Positions 30,540 through 38,927 of a DNA stretch of 64,000 nucleotides are shown here, piece by piece. The DNA lies in NCBI GenBank assembly GCA_937892845.1, contig CALBGP010000029.1:124001-188000 (forward strand), given 5' to 3'. This stretch comes from an uncultured Eggerthellaceae bacterium (GTDB lineage: Bacteria > Actinomycetota > Coriobacteriia > Coriobacteriales > Eggerthellaceae). The notes below the pieces were generated by a model that was not told the origin of the DNA, did no database searches, and saw only the letters and a program-made list of their open reading frames with translations. The position numbers and the translations under genes were made by a program. Within the stretch, counting starts at the first letter, position 1; each line of letters begins with the position of its first letter.

Positions 30540-30714
30540 GACAATGCGACGTTTTTTGGCAACTCGGCTTTCGTTAGGTTGGCGGTTTTCGAACCTTAAA
30601 GCCCGCGCGGTTTCGGCAGATGCGCACAACAAGCCGTTGACCTGGGGTTTTGAAAGCTCGCAAAAACGACAACACAAACCACGCCCCAACCCTGCACCCG
30701 CCAAGAGAGCCCGA

Positions 30715-30773
30715 ATGTCGCACAGCTCGCATTTTTTGGCCAATACCGGACAAAAATGCGAGCCGTGCGACAT
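30715..30773. repeat. 22-base inverted repeat (hairpin 2) with a GGCCA-motif loop
   Basis: Arms 30715-30736 and 30752-30773 pair at 21 of 22 positions; the exception is a G-U pair in RNA from the minus strand. The 15-base loop is TGGCCAATACCGGAC. Confidence 0.85.
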
Positions 30774-31015
30774 CGTTGCCCGACAAAGGCAAGGATCCAG
30801 TGCGCAAAACCCGCACGAAGGCATGTGCCCGCCCTCCAAAGTTGAGACTTGGCAACAGATTGCATCGATATGGGCATAACCGCCAGCTCCGCCCCATATA
30901 ATGGCGAGTTGAGCCTTGCGGGAGATTCGCGCAGGACCACCCGCATACGATGCCGCGCAGGCGCCTTCGGCCACCGGCCCAGCCGCCAGACGCGAACCGC
31001 CCGACAGGAGACCCC

Positions 31016-32434
31016 ATGCCGAACACCCAACGCCCTGACGCATCTCCGGCAAACGACGCCGCAAAGCCGAACGCCCTGAAACCCGAAGAAGCCGAGCAGA
31101 CCGCCGCCGGAACCGCAGGCGAAGCCGAGGCCGGCGACAACGCCGCATCGGAAGCCGCAAGCAAAGCGGAATCCGCCGCAGACGCCGCGGTCGACCGCAT
31201 CACGTCTGAGGAAATCGCCGAGGAAGCCGCACTGGCCGAAGAAGCCGCCAGGGTCGAGGCCGCGGCCCGCAAGCTGAAAACCACTCCCTGGCCGCTCAAG
31301 ATCCTGGGGCTTTTGTGCGTGGCGGGCGGCATAGCCGTCACCGTTCCCATGGTGCTGCTTGTCATCTCGCTCATCGCCTACATCCCCACCAACATGCTCG
31401 ACGGCGTGCTGGACGGACAGTCCACCCTCACGGTGGTCATCTCCGGTGTTTCGCTGGCCATCTCGCTTGCCACCTCCATCACGCTCGTGGTCTTCGGCAT
31501 CCGCCTGCTGCTCAACAAGCGCCGCGGCGCACGCCATATGTCCGAACTCATCATGATCTTGCTGGTCGGCACCATCCTGTGCGAGATCGCCCTGTCGGGC
31601 ATGTCGATGAACCTCATCGGCTACGGCATCGTGTTCGCCATCATCATCGTGCTGCAAAGCTACATCGACCCCACCCTGGCCGAAGAGCGCAAGCTCCAGC
31701 GCAAACTGCGCGACCTCAAAGTGCGCAAGGACGCCGAAGCGGGCACCCTGGGACGCGACGAAACCGGCAAGGGCTTCATCCAGCTGGACTTCTTCAACCT
31801 GTTCTGGATCTTCACGGTCTGCTGCGTGTTGGGCCTGATCATCGAGGTCGTCTACCACATGGTCATCGTCGATCCCGGCGTCTACCAGGACCGCGCCGGC
31901 ATGCTGTGGGGACCGTTCTCGCCCATCTACGGTTTCGGCGCCGTGCTCATGACCATCGCGCTCAACCGCTTCCACGACCGCAGCGTGGTGCTGATCTTCC
32001 TGGTCAGCGCCGTCATCGGCGGTGCATTCGAATTCGCCGTCAGCTGGTGGATGCAGTTCGCGTTCGGCATTGTGGCCTGGGATTACACGGGATCGTTCCT
32101 TTCCATCGACGGCCGCACCAACTTCGCCTTCATGTGCATGTGGGGCGTGTTGGGCGTGGTTTGGATCAAGTTCTGCCTGCCGCGCATGCTGAAACTGGTG
32201 AACCTCATTCCGTGGAAGTGGCGCTACTCGCTGACCACCATCTGCACCGCTCTCATGATCTTCGACGGCGCCATGACGCTGATCGCGCTGGACTGCTGGT
32301 ATCAGCGCGAGGCCGGCTACCAGCCCACCAATGCGGTTGAAATGTATTGCGCCGAGCACTTCGACAACGAATACATGGAGCACCGTTTCCAGACCATGAC
32401 GCTCAATCCGGAAAACGCCACGCGCGCGCAGTAA
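31016..32434 (+). CDS. ABC_trans_CmpB-type (PF06541) multi-pass membrane protein
   Basis: 472 residues. The first ~85 are a charged Ala/Glu-rich cytoplasmic segment, probably coiled coil (ITSEEIAEEAALAEEAARVE). About four helices follow, then a charged loop (EERKLQRKLRDLKVRKDAEA), and a C-terminal block of five to six helices beginning FFNLFWIFTVCCVLGLIIEV and containing GMLWGPFSPIYGFGAVLMTI. That block is the hallmark of the 'putative ABC transporter permease' family PF06541, whose function is not established. The start at 31016 follows CAGGAGACCCC. Confidence 0.78.
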   Translation: MPNTQRPDASPANDAAKPNALKPEEAEQTAAGTAGEAEAGDNAASEAASKAESAADAAVDRITSEEIAEEAALAEEAARVEAAARKLKTTPWPLKILGLLCVAGGIAVTVPMVLLVISLIAYIPTNMLDGVLDGQSTLTVVISGVSLAISLATSITLVVFGIRLLLNKRRGARHMSELIMILLVGTILCEIALSGMSMNLIGYGIVFAIIIVLQSYIDPTLAEERKLQRKLRDLKVRKDAEAGTLGRDETGKGFIQLDFFNLFWIFTVCCVLGLIIEVVYHMVIVDPGVYQDRAGMLWGPFSPIYGFGAVLMTIALNRFHDRSVVLIFLVSAVIGGAFEFAVSWWMQFAFGIVAWDYTGSFLSIDGRTNFAFMCMWGVLGVVWIKFCLPRMLKLVNLIPWKWRYSLTTICTALMIFDGAMTLIALDCWYQREAGYQPTNAVEMYCAEHFDNEYMEHRFQTMTLNPENATRAQ

Positions 32435-32460
32435 AACCCGGCACGCATCAAACAACAACA

Positions 32461-32493
32461 GGCCCCGCGAACCACACTGGATCGCGGGGCCTT
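32461..32493 (+). terminator. Terminator after the CmpB-type gene
   Basis: Stem GGCCCCGCGA/TCGCGGGGCC with a 12-base loop followed by TTT, 26 bases after the stop. Confidence 0.85.
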
Positions 32494-32554
32494 TCCCATT
32501 CACCCCAGAACATCGAACGCCTCTCCTATTTCTTAGCCATGCAATCCTAGGTAC

Positions 32555-32583
32555 TTGACATTACATAGTAGCGTGTTTAACAT
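32555..32583 (+). promoter_or_regulatory. Promoter of the PadR-DUF1700 operon
   Basis: TTGACA (32555-32560), a 17-base spacer, TAACAT (32578-32583). TACT at 32552 and AGTA at 32567 form an inverted pair around the -35, a possible PadR operator for autoregulation. The operator call is inference. Confidence 0.75.
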
Positions 32584-32611
32584 GATAGTCATCGAAAGGA
32601 GGTGCGGACGC

Positions 32612-32932
32612 ATGAACCCCCAATTCAAGAAAGGCGTCATGGAGTTGCTGGTTCTGGAATGCGTGCGCAAACGCGACATGTACGGCTACGAGCTGGTCGA
32701 GGAAATCTCGCAGACCATAGACGTGAAGGAAGGAACCATCTATCCCCTGCTCAAACGTCTGACGAACGAACGCTACTTCGAAACGTACCTGCGCGAATCC
32801 GCCGAAGGGCCGCCGCGCAAGTACTACCACCTCACCGCCTCGGGGGTGGTCCACGCCGAAGCGCTCAGGCATGAATGGAACGAATTCCAGCAGAGCGTCT
32901 GCAAGTTTCTAGAGGAGCACAACGATGATTAA
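32612..32932 (+). CDS. PadR-family transcriptional regulator
   Basis: 106 residues of winged-helix fold: QFKKGVMELLVLECVRKRDM, YGYELVEEIS, EGTIYPLLKRLTNERYFETY and GPPRKYYHLTASG are all diagnostic of PadR subfamily 1. AAAGGAGGTG precedes the ATG at 32612. Its stop overlaps the DUF1700 start by eight bases. PadR-DUF1700-DUF4097-like trios are common in Firmicutes and Actinobacteria and behave as envelope-related regulatory modules; the signal here is unknown. Confidence 0.93.
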   Translation: MNPQFKKGVMELLVLECVRKRDMYGYELVEEISQTIDVKEGTIYPLLKRLTNERYFETYLRESAEGPPRKYYHLTASGVVHAEALRHEWNEFQQSVCKFLEEHNDD

Positions 32933-33971
32933 AGCCACATTCCTAACCCAATTGCAACAAAACATCGCCATGCTCGATGACGACGAGCAAAAAGACATCC
33001 TCGATGAGTACACCCAGCACATCGACATGAAGGTCGCGGGCGGTATGACCGAAGCCGAAGCCATCGAAGATTTCGGCCCGTTCGATGACCTGGTCGCCGA
33101 AATCCTGAGCGCCTACCACGTGAAAGCGCCGGCATCAGATGCCGCCTTGCCGGATGCCGCAGCCAAACCCGCAAGCGCACTTGCCGGTCTCGCCGAAAGC
33201 GCAGGTTCCGCCGGGAAAGCCGCAGGACGTGCAGTCGAAAACGCCGCAAGCAAAGCCGTTGCCGCCACGAAGAACGGCGTCCGAAAGGCAGCGAATGCCG
33301 TTTCCAGCAGCGTCGGCAAGGCAAACGCGAAAATGCACGCCGGGGAATCCGACCAAGCAGCGGAGCAGACCTTTTGCGCGGAAACCGAAGGTAACGGCGC
33401 AAGCGAAACCGCGACGCAAGCCGTCTGCGAGCCGTCCGTGATGCGCCGTCTGACCACGGCCGCGAAGCGTGTGCTGGCCTGGTGCTGGAAGACCCTGCGC
33501 ACGCTGGTTCGCTGGGCCTGGAACATCTTCGCAGGATGCTGCGTCGCCTTCCTTCTGGCCATGGGCCTGTTCTCCTTGGCGGCAACCGGATTCTGCGCCA
33601 TGCTTCTGATCCAGGGCTATCCCGCCATAGGGATCACCATTGCCCTTCTGGGTGCAACAACGGCGCTGCTCTCAGCATCATACCTGGTCACAAGGCTGAT
33701 TGTGCGCAAGCAACCCGCCGCGGACAAACCAGATGCACCTGACAGCACCGGCACCTTCGGCAACCGCGCCGCAGCGATTGCGCCTGAATCCGCATCCGCG
33801 CCCACCGTGCCCACCACGTCAACGCCAATCGCGACGCCCTCGGGCAGCAATCTGGGCGACACCCGCCCCCTCCCCTCCGTCCGCCAGTTTTCAGCCGCGG
33901 AGCCACCGTATCGCGTCTTCGAGGGCCTGGTTGCACCGTACAGCCGAGAGATGGGAGCCATCCATGAATAA
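32925..33971 (+). CDS. DUF1700 membrane protein
   Basis: 348 residues. The first ~70 are the DUF1700 signature (FLTQLQQNIAMLDDDEQKDI, EEYTQHID-like, AEAIEDFGPFDDLVAEILSA). A long Ala/Lys-rich linker follows, then two to three membrane helices (NIFAGCCVAFLLAMGLFSLA and GYPAIGITIALLGATTALLS) and a polar tail. In characterised-by-context cases it acts with a PadR regulator and a DUF4097 protein. It overlaps both neighbours by eight bases, so the three are translated together. Confidence 0.85.
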   Translation: MIKATFLTQLQQNIAMLDDDEQKDILDEYTQHIDMKVAGGMTEAEAIEDFGPFDDLVAEILSAYHVKAPASDAALPDAAAKPASALAGLAESAGSAGKAAGRAVENAASKAVAATKNGVRKAANAVSSSVGKANAKMHAGESDQAAEQTFCAETEGNGASETATQAVCEPSVMRRLTTAAKRVLAWCWKTLRTLVRWAWNIFAGCCVAFLLAMGLFSLAATGFCAMLLIQGYPAIGITIALLGATTALLSASYLVTRLIVRKQPAADKPDAPDSTGTFGNRAAAIAPESASAPTVPTTSTPIATPSGSNLGDTRPLPSVRQFSAAEPPYRVFEGLVAPYSREMGAIHE

Positions 33972-34638
33972 CACGACCCGCATCTTTCTCACAACGCTTT
34001 GCGCTGGCGTCCTGCTCACCGGCATAGGCGCCGGAATCGCATTCGGCGAATACTCGTCAATGGATTACCGGGAAATGGAAATCCCCGGGAACGGCGAACC
34101 CGTCCAGAACAGTGCCGACCTGTCCATCCCCGAAGAAGGCAATATATACGTCTTCGTGCCCGATCAGGATGCACTGTCCATCCAGCCTGACGAGAATGTG
34201 CCCGCGGGCACCGTCTCCATCAGCGCACGTTGCAACCCTCCCGCTGCAGAGATCACCATCGAAGGACCCGATATCATTGAGTACGTACCCGAATACGATA
34301 CGTACATGCAAGAAGACTACATGGACACAGACAACGGATACGCTGATAACGGCTATTCCGACGAAGGCAACGCTGCAAGCGCCGGCAATGGATTCGTGGA
34401 TGCAGATGACCGCTCCAACGCAACGGGCAAAACGCAGCCCGAACCGGAGACCATCACCCACATTAGGGTCTATCCCATATCAAGCGGCCACGGGATTCAA
34501 ACGTTCGCAATGTACAAAGACCAGTTCCTTGATGGACTGAAAGAGGGCGTCATCTGCCTTCCTCCCGATTACTACGAATCCCTTGAAGTGGTAGTCCGCG
34601 TGAACCCCGAAGACATCGAGCGCGTGTCCCTCGGGTAA
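33964..34638 (+). CDS. Exported protein at the DUF4097 position of the PadR/DUF1700 operon
   Basis: 224 residues. The N-terminal helix RIFLTTLCAGVLLTGIGAGI is a signal or anchor, followed by FGEYSSMDYREMEIPGN. The remainder is acidic and beta-rich, with an Asp/Tyr/Asn-rich stretch (DTDNGYADNGYSDEGNAASA) and a final strand DYYESLEVVVRVNPEDIERV. The position and size fit the DUF4097 (adhesin-like beta-helix) partner of PadR-DUF1700 operons, but the repeats typical of DUF4097 are short here. The ATG overlaps the DUF1700 stop by eight bases. Confidence 0.7.
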   Translation: MNNTTRIFLTTLCAGVLLTGIGAGIAFGEYSSMDYREMEIPGNGEPVQNSADLSIPEEGNIYVFVPDQDALSIQPDENVPAGTVSISARCNPPAAEITIEGPDIIEYVPEYDTYMQEDYMDTDNGYADNGYSDEGNAASAGNGFVDADDRSNATGKTQPEPETITHIRVYPISSGHGIQTFAMYKDQFLDGLKEGVICLPPDYYESLEVVVRVNPEDIERVSLG

Positions 34639-34662
34639 CCGCCTCGACCCCGCGCCGATTCA

Positions 34663-34711
34663 AAAAAGGGAACGGTTCTTGGCCCATAAGCCGAAGACCG
34701 TTCCCTTTCTC
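34663..34711. terminator. Bidirectional terminator between the PadR operon and the LysR gene
   Basis: The near-perfect stem AAAGGGAACGGT.../...ACCGTTCCCTTT with one bulged base has A-runs on one side and T-runs on the other, serving both convergent transcripts. Confidence 0.85.
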
Positions 34712-34772
34712 ATTTCCGACGGCGCCGCGCGCTTCTACGGCGTTGCGCACCCACGAAGCACGCTGCGCAATG

Positions 34773-35702
34773 CTACCCCCGCGGATACGCGGTCACGGTG
34801 GGATTCGCGTCAATCACCGAATGCAGCTGCTCGATGTAGCTCATCAGCAGCGCGCTGGGGCGACGCTCATTGTGCATGATGTAGCCAACCTGCATGGTTT
34901 CATCCACGTCAAGCGGAATGGAGACAATGCCGGAATGCATCTCGCTGGACAGCACGCCAGTAGAAAGGGTGTATCCATTGTGGCTGGTCAGAAGGTTGGT
35001 CAACGTGCCGCGGTCCGAAATGCGGATGTTGCGCGGATGCGGCAGATAGCTGAGGGGCTCCTCGGAGTAGTAAAACGAGTTCGTCGTACCCTGCTCGAAC
35101 GAATAGCGCGGATAATCCCGCAGGTCATCCGGCGTGATGAGGGTGCGGCCGGCCAAGGGATGATGCTCCCCCACGAACACATGCACGCGTGCATCGAACA
35201 GCGGGAAGTACGCGATGTCGGCATCTTCGAGAGCCTTGGACAGCACGCGCCGATTGAAAGCATCCGTGTAGATGATACCTATCTCGCTTCTGAAGGTTGC
35301 CACATCCGAGATGATTTCGCCTGTGGCGCGCTCACGCAAAACGAACTCGTACTCTTCGCCCGCGCACGCCTCCACCACATTGACGAAGGCCTGCACGCTG
35401 AACGCGTAGTGCTGGGTCGAGACCGCCAAGCGCAGATGGCGCGGCCCTTCATCGGCGTATCGGCGCTCCAGCATGTCCGCCTGCTCCACCACCTGACGCG
35501 CATACCCCAAAAGCTCGGTGCCGTCATTGGTGAGCGTGACCCCGCGGTTGCTGCGCATGAAGATGGTGATGCCCAGTTCTCGCTCCAGCTCCTTGACGGC
35601 AGTGGACAGGTTGGATTGCGAAGCGTAGAGATTCTGCGCGGCGGCGTTGATGGAGCCGTATTCCGCGATGGCAATGAGATATCGAAGCTGCTGCAGGGTC
35701 AT
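34773..35702 (-). CDS. LysR-family transcriptional regulator
   Basis: 309 residues. The N-terminal winged helix is LQQLRYLIAIAEYGSINAAA, then QNLYASQSNLSTAVKELERE and LGITIFMRSNRGVTLTNDG. The effector domain runs from about residue 90 (LRLAVSTQHYAFSVQAFVNV). AGGAGG precedes the ATG at 35702. It is divergent from a CoA-ligase gene and probably controls it through the shared 376-base space. Its effector domain is clearly related to the HTH-less protein at 37442 (QHYxFxVQxF near the start, then YTLSTGVL against YTVTSGIL). Confidence 0.92.
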   Translation of the reverse strand: MTLQQLRYLIAIAEYGSINAAAQNLYASQSNLSTAVKELERELGITIFMRSNRGVTLTNDGTELLGYARQVVEQADMLERRYADEGPRHLRLAVSTQHYAFSVQAFVNVVEACAGEEYEFVLRERATGEIISDVATFRSEIGIIYTDAFNRRVLSKALEDADIAYFPLFDARVHVFVGEHHPLAGRTLITPDDLRDYPRYSFEQGTTNSFYYSEEPLSYLPHPRNIRISDRGTLTNLLTSHNGYTLSTGVLSSEMHSGIVSIPLDVDETMQVGYIMHNERRPSALLMSYIEQLHSVIDANPTVTAYPRG

Positions 35703-35837
35703 AGGGCCTCCTGGAATAACGCGCCCGCGGCGGCGCGGGCGATCGGCGGCAACAACGCACGCCCGAACGGACAACGGCGGGCAAACAGGCCCGCCACGAA
35801 GCGTTCCGGCTCAATTCGAGGGTTCATCTTACCAGGT

Positions 35838-35854
35838 TATCGGTAAAACAGATA
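35838..35854. promoter_or_regulatory. Candidate LysR-box in the divergent LysR/CoA-ligase space
   Basis: TATC, nine bases, GATA forms an inverted repeat containing the T-N11-A core of LysR sites (T35840 to A35852). It lies 136 bases before the LysR start. The same 376-base space also has a direct repeat GCGCACCCGGACGGA near 35985 and 36018. No other feature is seen there. Confidence 0.45.
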
Positions 35855-36078
35855 GCCAATCACCAGAACAACGAATGATGCAGCGTATTGCCCAGCTTCA
35901 CCGTTCGTGGTTTCATACAACCCGTCGCTTTTCCAGCGGAAATGCGAGCCTCCGGTGCGCTGGGTTTTTCATTCTCGGCACCCGCGCACCCGGACGGACG
36001 CACCACCGGAAAGGCTGCGCACCCGGACGGACCGCTCAGCCGCAGCGACTGGCAACACCGCAGAAGGAGAACCGAATC

Positions 36079-37419
36079 ATGGCAAAGAAGAACATTCCCT
36101 ACGATCAGAAATACTACGACCCCGAAATCGAGTGCATGCCCCGCCCCGAGCTCGAGGCCATGCAGCTGGAACGTTTGCAGGCCATGGTGAAGTACGCCTA
36201 CGAGAACACCGTGTACTACAAGCGCTCCTTCGACGAAGCGGGCCTTGTCCCCGAAGACATCAAGACGCTGGCCGACATTGCGAAGTTCCCGTTCATCGAC
36301 AAGAAGACGGAGCGCGAAACGCAGCATGTGGGCAGCTTCTTCGGCGAACTGTGCTCGGTGCCCGAAGATGACGTGGTGTTTATGGCAACCTCTTCTGGCT
36401 CCACGGGCGTCCCCACGGTCAGCCCCTTCACGCAGGAAGACTTCGACCTGTGGCAGGACACCGAAGCCCGTCTGTTCTGGCAGGCAGGCATGCGTCCCAA
36501 CGACCGCTACGTGCACGGCCTGAACTTCGCTTTGTACGTGGGCGGACCGGACGTCATCGGTGCGCAGCGCCTGGGCGCTTTGGCCATCTGGGTTGGCGCC
36601 GTGCCCTCCGACCGCCTGCTGTTCGTGCTCAAGCAATACCAGCCCACGGTGATCTGGACCAGCCCCAGCTACGCGTGGACCCTGGGCGAAAAGGCGAAGG
36701 AGAAGGGCTTCGATCCGCGCACCGACTTCAACATCCACACCATCATCGTCGCAGGTGAGCCCGGCGGCTCCATCAAGAGCACGCGCAAGGCCATCGAAGA
36801 TCTGTGGGGCGCGAAAGTGGTGGACTTCTTCGGCCTGTCAGACATCTACGGAGCCTGCGCGGCCATGTGCGAAGAGCAGGACGGCCTGCACATAGTTGAG
36901 GACCAGATCCTGGTTGAAACCGTGGATCCCATCACAGGCGAAGTGCTTGAGCCCGGCGAAACCGGCGAGCTTGTCTACACCACGCTCATGAAGAAGGCCC
37001 GCCCCATGATCCGCTTCCGCACCGGCGACATCGGTTACGTCGACAACTCGCCCTGCTCGTGCGGGCGCACCCATGGCCGCATCCACATCACCGGCCGCAA
37101 GGATGAGATGTTCATCGTGGGCGCCGTCAACGTGTTCCCCTCCGATGTCGAATACGTCGTGCGCGGGTCCGAAGGCCTGACCGGCGAATACTCCATCCGC
37201 GTCTACGATTCCAACTTCACGACGAAATACGAGGTTTCGGTCGAGCGCGCCCAGGGGTCCGACGAACCGTACGATTCCGTGGCCAAGCGCATCGATGCCG
37301 CGCTGAAGGCACACTGCGGCGTGCGCCCCGCCAAGGTCATCGTGTATGATGCCGACAAGCTGGGCACTTCGTCCGAACATAAAGCGTCGCGCTTCATCGA
37401 CGAACGCAGCAGCAAATAA
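36079..37419 (+). CDS. Phenylacetate-CoA ligase-like adenylate-forming enzyme
   Basis: 446 residues of the PaaK family, which activates an aryl or other carboxylate to its CoA thioester through an acyl-adenylate. Visible are the P-loop SSGSTGVPT (105-113), FFGLSDIYGA, GELVYTTLMKKARPMIRFRT with GDIG, CSCGRTHGRIHITGRKDEMF, and the C-terminal lysine region. The start at 36079 follows AGAAGGAGA. Context: divergent from a LysR regulator and followed 22 bases later by an HTH-less LysR effector domain. The substrate is probably an aromatic acid by family, unproven. Confidence 0.9.
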   Translation: MAKKNIPYDQKYYDPEIECMPRPELEAMQLERLQAMVKYAYENTVYYKRSFDEAGLVPEDIKTLADIAKFPFIDKKTERETQHVGSFFGELCSVPEDDVVFMATSSGSTGVPTVSPFTQEDFDLWQDTEARLFWQAGMRPNDRYVHGLNFALYVGGPDVIGAQRLGALAIWVGAVPSDRLLFVLKQYQPTVIWTSPSYAWTLGEKAKEKGFDPRTDFNIHTIIVAGEPGGSIKSTRKAIEDLWGAKVVDFFGLSDIYGACAAMCEEQDGLHIVEDQILVETVDPITGEVLEPGETGELVYTTLMKKARPMIRFRTGDIGYVDNSPCSCGRTHGRIHITGRKDEMFIVGAVNVFPSDVEYVVRGSEGLTGEYSIRVYDSNFTTKYEVSVERAQGSDEPYDSVAKRIDAALKAHCGVRPAKVIVYDADKLGTSSEHKASRFIDERSSK

Positions 37420-37441
37420 TCCCAGCCGAAGGAGGCTTGAA

Positions 37442-38092
37442 ATGACCGATACGTTCTCCGTTTCCGGACAGCATTACCTGTTCGACGTGCAGACCTTCGC
37501 CCACACCGTGCTTTCCGTGGGCGGCGACGAATACGCCTACGCCCTGCGCGACCGTACCACCAAAGGAGTGCTGGCCGACGTGGCCAGCGGAGTGAGCGAC
37601 CTGGGTGTGATCATGCAGACGTCCGCCACGGCCGATGAGCTCAACGCCGCACTTGCCGAACAGGGGCTGGAATTCACGCTTATCGCCGAATCCGCGCCGC
37701 GCGTGGCGCTGCCGGCCAGCCATCCGCTCATCAACGCGAAGAGCCTCTCGCTTTCGCAGCTTGAGGATTGGCCCTACATCTACTTCGACCAGGACGGCGC
37801 ACCCGAAGCCTTCGCCGAAGAAGCCCTGGCCACGGTCCCGCGCAAGAAGACCATCGCCTGCACCGACCGCGCATCGCTTTCCGAACTGATCGTGGCGCTC
37901 AACGGGTACACGGTCACGAGCGGCATCCTGGTGGGCATCTCGGACGGCAGCGCACTGACCACCGTTCCCCTGGAGTGCGACGTCACGCTGCGCCTGGGCT
38001 ACGTGTCCCGCAAAGGCGAAGAGCTCTCTGAGCTGGGACAACGCTTCGTGGCGAAACTCGCCGACAACCTGGAACGCTACGCCAGGTTCTAA
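37442..38092 (+). CDS. Stand-alone LysR-type effector-binding domain (no HTH)
   Basis: 216 residues that align with the effector domain of the LysR protein at 34773-35702 but lack the ~85-residue DNA-binding part. The start is real: CCGAAGGAGGCTTGAA precedes ATG 37442, and the homology begins within the first ten residues (FSVSGQHYLFDVQTFAHTVL). The two lobes of the periplasmic-binding-type fold appear complete (ASHPLINAKSLSLSQLEDWP; LNGYTVTSGILVG). It follows the CoA ligase by 22 bases. It may dimerise with the neighbouring LysR, or act as a ligand sink. Function is inference. Confidence 0.82.
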   Translation: MTDTFSVSGQHYLFDVQTFAHTVLSVGGDEYAYALRDRTTKGVLADVASGVSDLGVIMQTSATADELNAALAEQGLEFTLIAESAPRVALPASHPLINAKSLSLSQLEDWPYIYFDQDGAPEAFAEEALATVPRKKTIACTDRASLSELIVALNGYTVTSGILVGISDGSALTTVPLECDVTLRLGYVSRKGEELSELGQRFVAKLADNLERYARF

Positions 38093-38103
38093 GGGGTGCC
38101 GCG

Positions 38104-38751
38104 GTGGGCGAAACCTGCAGTGCGCCCGGCGCGCATGAGCACCTGATAGAGCATCTTCAATCCATGGCGCGCGCCTGCAAAGGTGCGCGCTTCGGCATTG
38201 CGCTTTCGGGCGGATGCGATTCCGCCTGCCTGACGGCCGCCATGGCGCAGGCCGGCCTTGATGCGAAGGCCTACATCGTGAAAACAGCCTTCCAACCCGA
38301 ACGCGACATCGAAGATGCGATTGAGGCGGCGCGGACGGCGGGAGTTCCCGCCCAGGTCATCGAGCTGGATGTATTCGCGCATCCCGATATCTGCGCCAAC
38401 CCGCCCGACCGCTGCTACCTGTGCAAACGCCTGATATTCGGCAGCATCCGGCAGGCCATGGAGGCCGACGGCAGACAGATCCTTTGCGACGGCACCAATC
38501 GTGATGACAACCCTACACGCAGACCCGGGTTCCGCGCCTTGGCGGAGCTGGATGTTCGCTCCCCCTTGCGTGAAGCGAACATGACGAAAGCGGATGTGCG
38601 CGCGGCGGCCCGAGCGCTTGGCGCCATTGCCGCCGACAAGCCCAGCTTCTCCTGCTGGGCCACGCATGTGCCCGAAGGTCAGGCCATCACGCCCGCAGCT
38701 ATTGCCGCGGCATCCAGCGACAACCCGCCAGCAGCGGATTTCAACTCATAG
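38104..38751 (+). CDS. LarE-like PP-loop ATP pyrophosphatase, C-terminally truncated
   Basis: 215 residues from a GTG start at 38104, eleven bases after the preceding gene. The PP-loop SGGCDS is at residues 35-40. CYLCKRLIFGSIRQAMEADG, LCDGTNRDDNPTRRPG and ELDVRSPLREANMTKADVRA match LarE/ExsB-type sulfur-transferase enzymes. After KPSFSCWATHVPEGQAIT the similarity stops and the frame closes about 17 residues later, whereas LarE normally continues ~50 residues further. The lost 3' end coincides with the inverted AlbA_2 gene fragment at 38679-38825, so a rearrangement has probably cut the gene. It may be non-functional. Confidence 0.7.
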   Translation: MGETCSAPGAHEHLIEHLQSMARACKGARFGIALSGGCDSACLTAAMAQAGLDAKAYIVKTAFQPERDIEDAIEAARTAGVPAQVIELDVFAHPDICANPPDRCYLCKRLIFGSIRQAMEADGRQILCDGTNRDDNPTRRPGFRALAELDVRSPLREANMTKADVRAAARALGAIAADKPSFSCWATHVPEGQAITPAAIAAASSDNPPAADFNS

Positions 38752-38825
38752 CCAGCCAAATCCGTGCCCGCCAAACGCATGCGCTCGACCGACGCCTGCA
38801 AATCGCCGTCCGTCATGATGAACAT
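38679..38825 (-). pseudogene. 5' fragment of an AlbA_2/Schlafen-type ATP-binding protein gene
   Basis: A 48-codon minus-strand frame overlapping the end of the LarE-like gene. Its first half, DGDLQASVERMRLAGTDLAG then YELKSAAGGL, resembles the N-terminus of AlbA_2-domain (divergent AAA-4) proteins. The homology stops at about 38720 and the rest reads the opposite strand of larE. It marks a breakpoint at the left edge of the accessory region. Confidence 0.5.
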
Positions 38826-38874
38826 GGCCGCCTCCGCCCATACTTGAACCCGAACCTGAACTTAAGCCAAAGGC

Positions 38875-38927
38875 TTCCTAAGTTTCCTAAGTAGGCTTCC
38901 TAAGTTTCCTAAGTTCGTTTCCTAAGT
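38875..38927. repeat. Five copies of the 9-base TTCCTAAGT repeat
   Basis: Copies start at 38875, 38884, 38897, 38906 and 38919: two adjacent pairs four bases apart, plus one more four bases on. They lie between the AlbA_2 fragment and the stop of the split MmeI-like gene. Function is unknown; a recombination or regulatory site is possible. Confidence 0.85.

Larger units (their letters stand above)
30197..31015. other. 819-base non-coding space with a tandem duplication and two related long hairpins
   Basis: Frames here are low-complexity and I see no real gene. It holds an exact 40-base tandem duplication (30387-30466) and two hairpins that share a 5' TCGCACAGCTCGC (30499-30539 and 30715-30773). 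The second hairpin's loop carries the GGCCA motif seen elsewhere in the window. A -10-like TATAAT at 30897-30902 lies about 115 bases before the next gene and may be its promoter. Confidence 0.7.

Noticed and set aside
30596..32503. 635-codon open frame opposite the CmpB-type membrane protein
   Set aside because: Asp/His/Gln-rich shadow of a membrane protein, running into non-coding repeats at its end.
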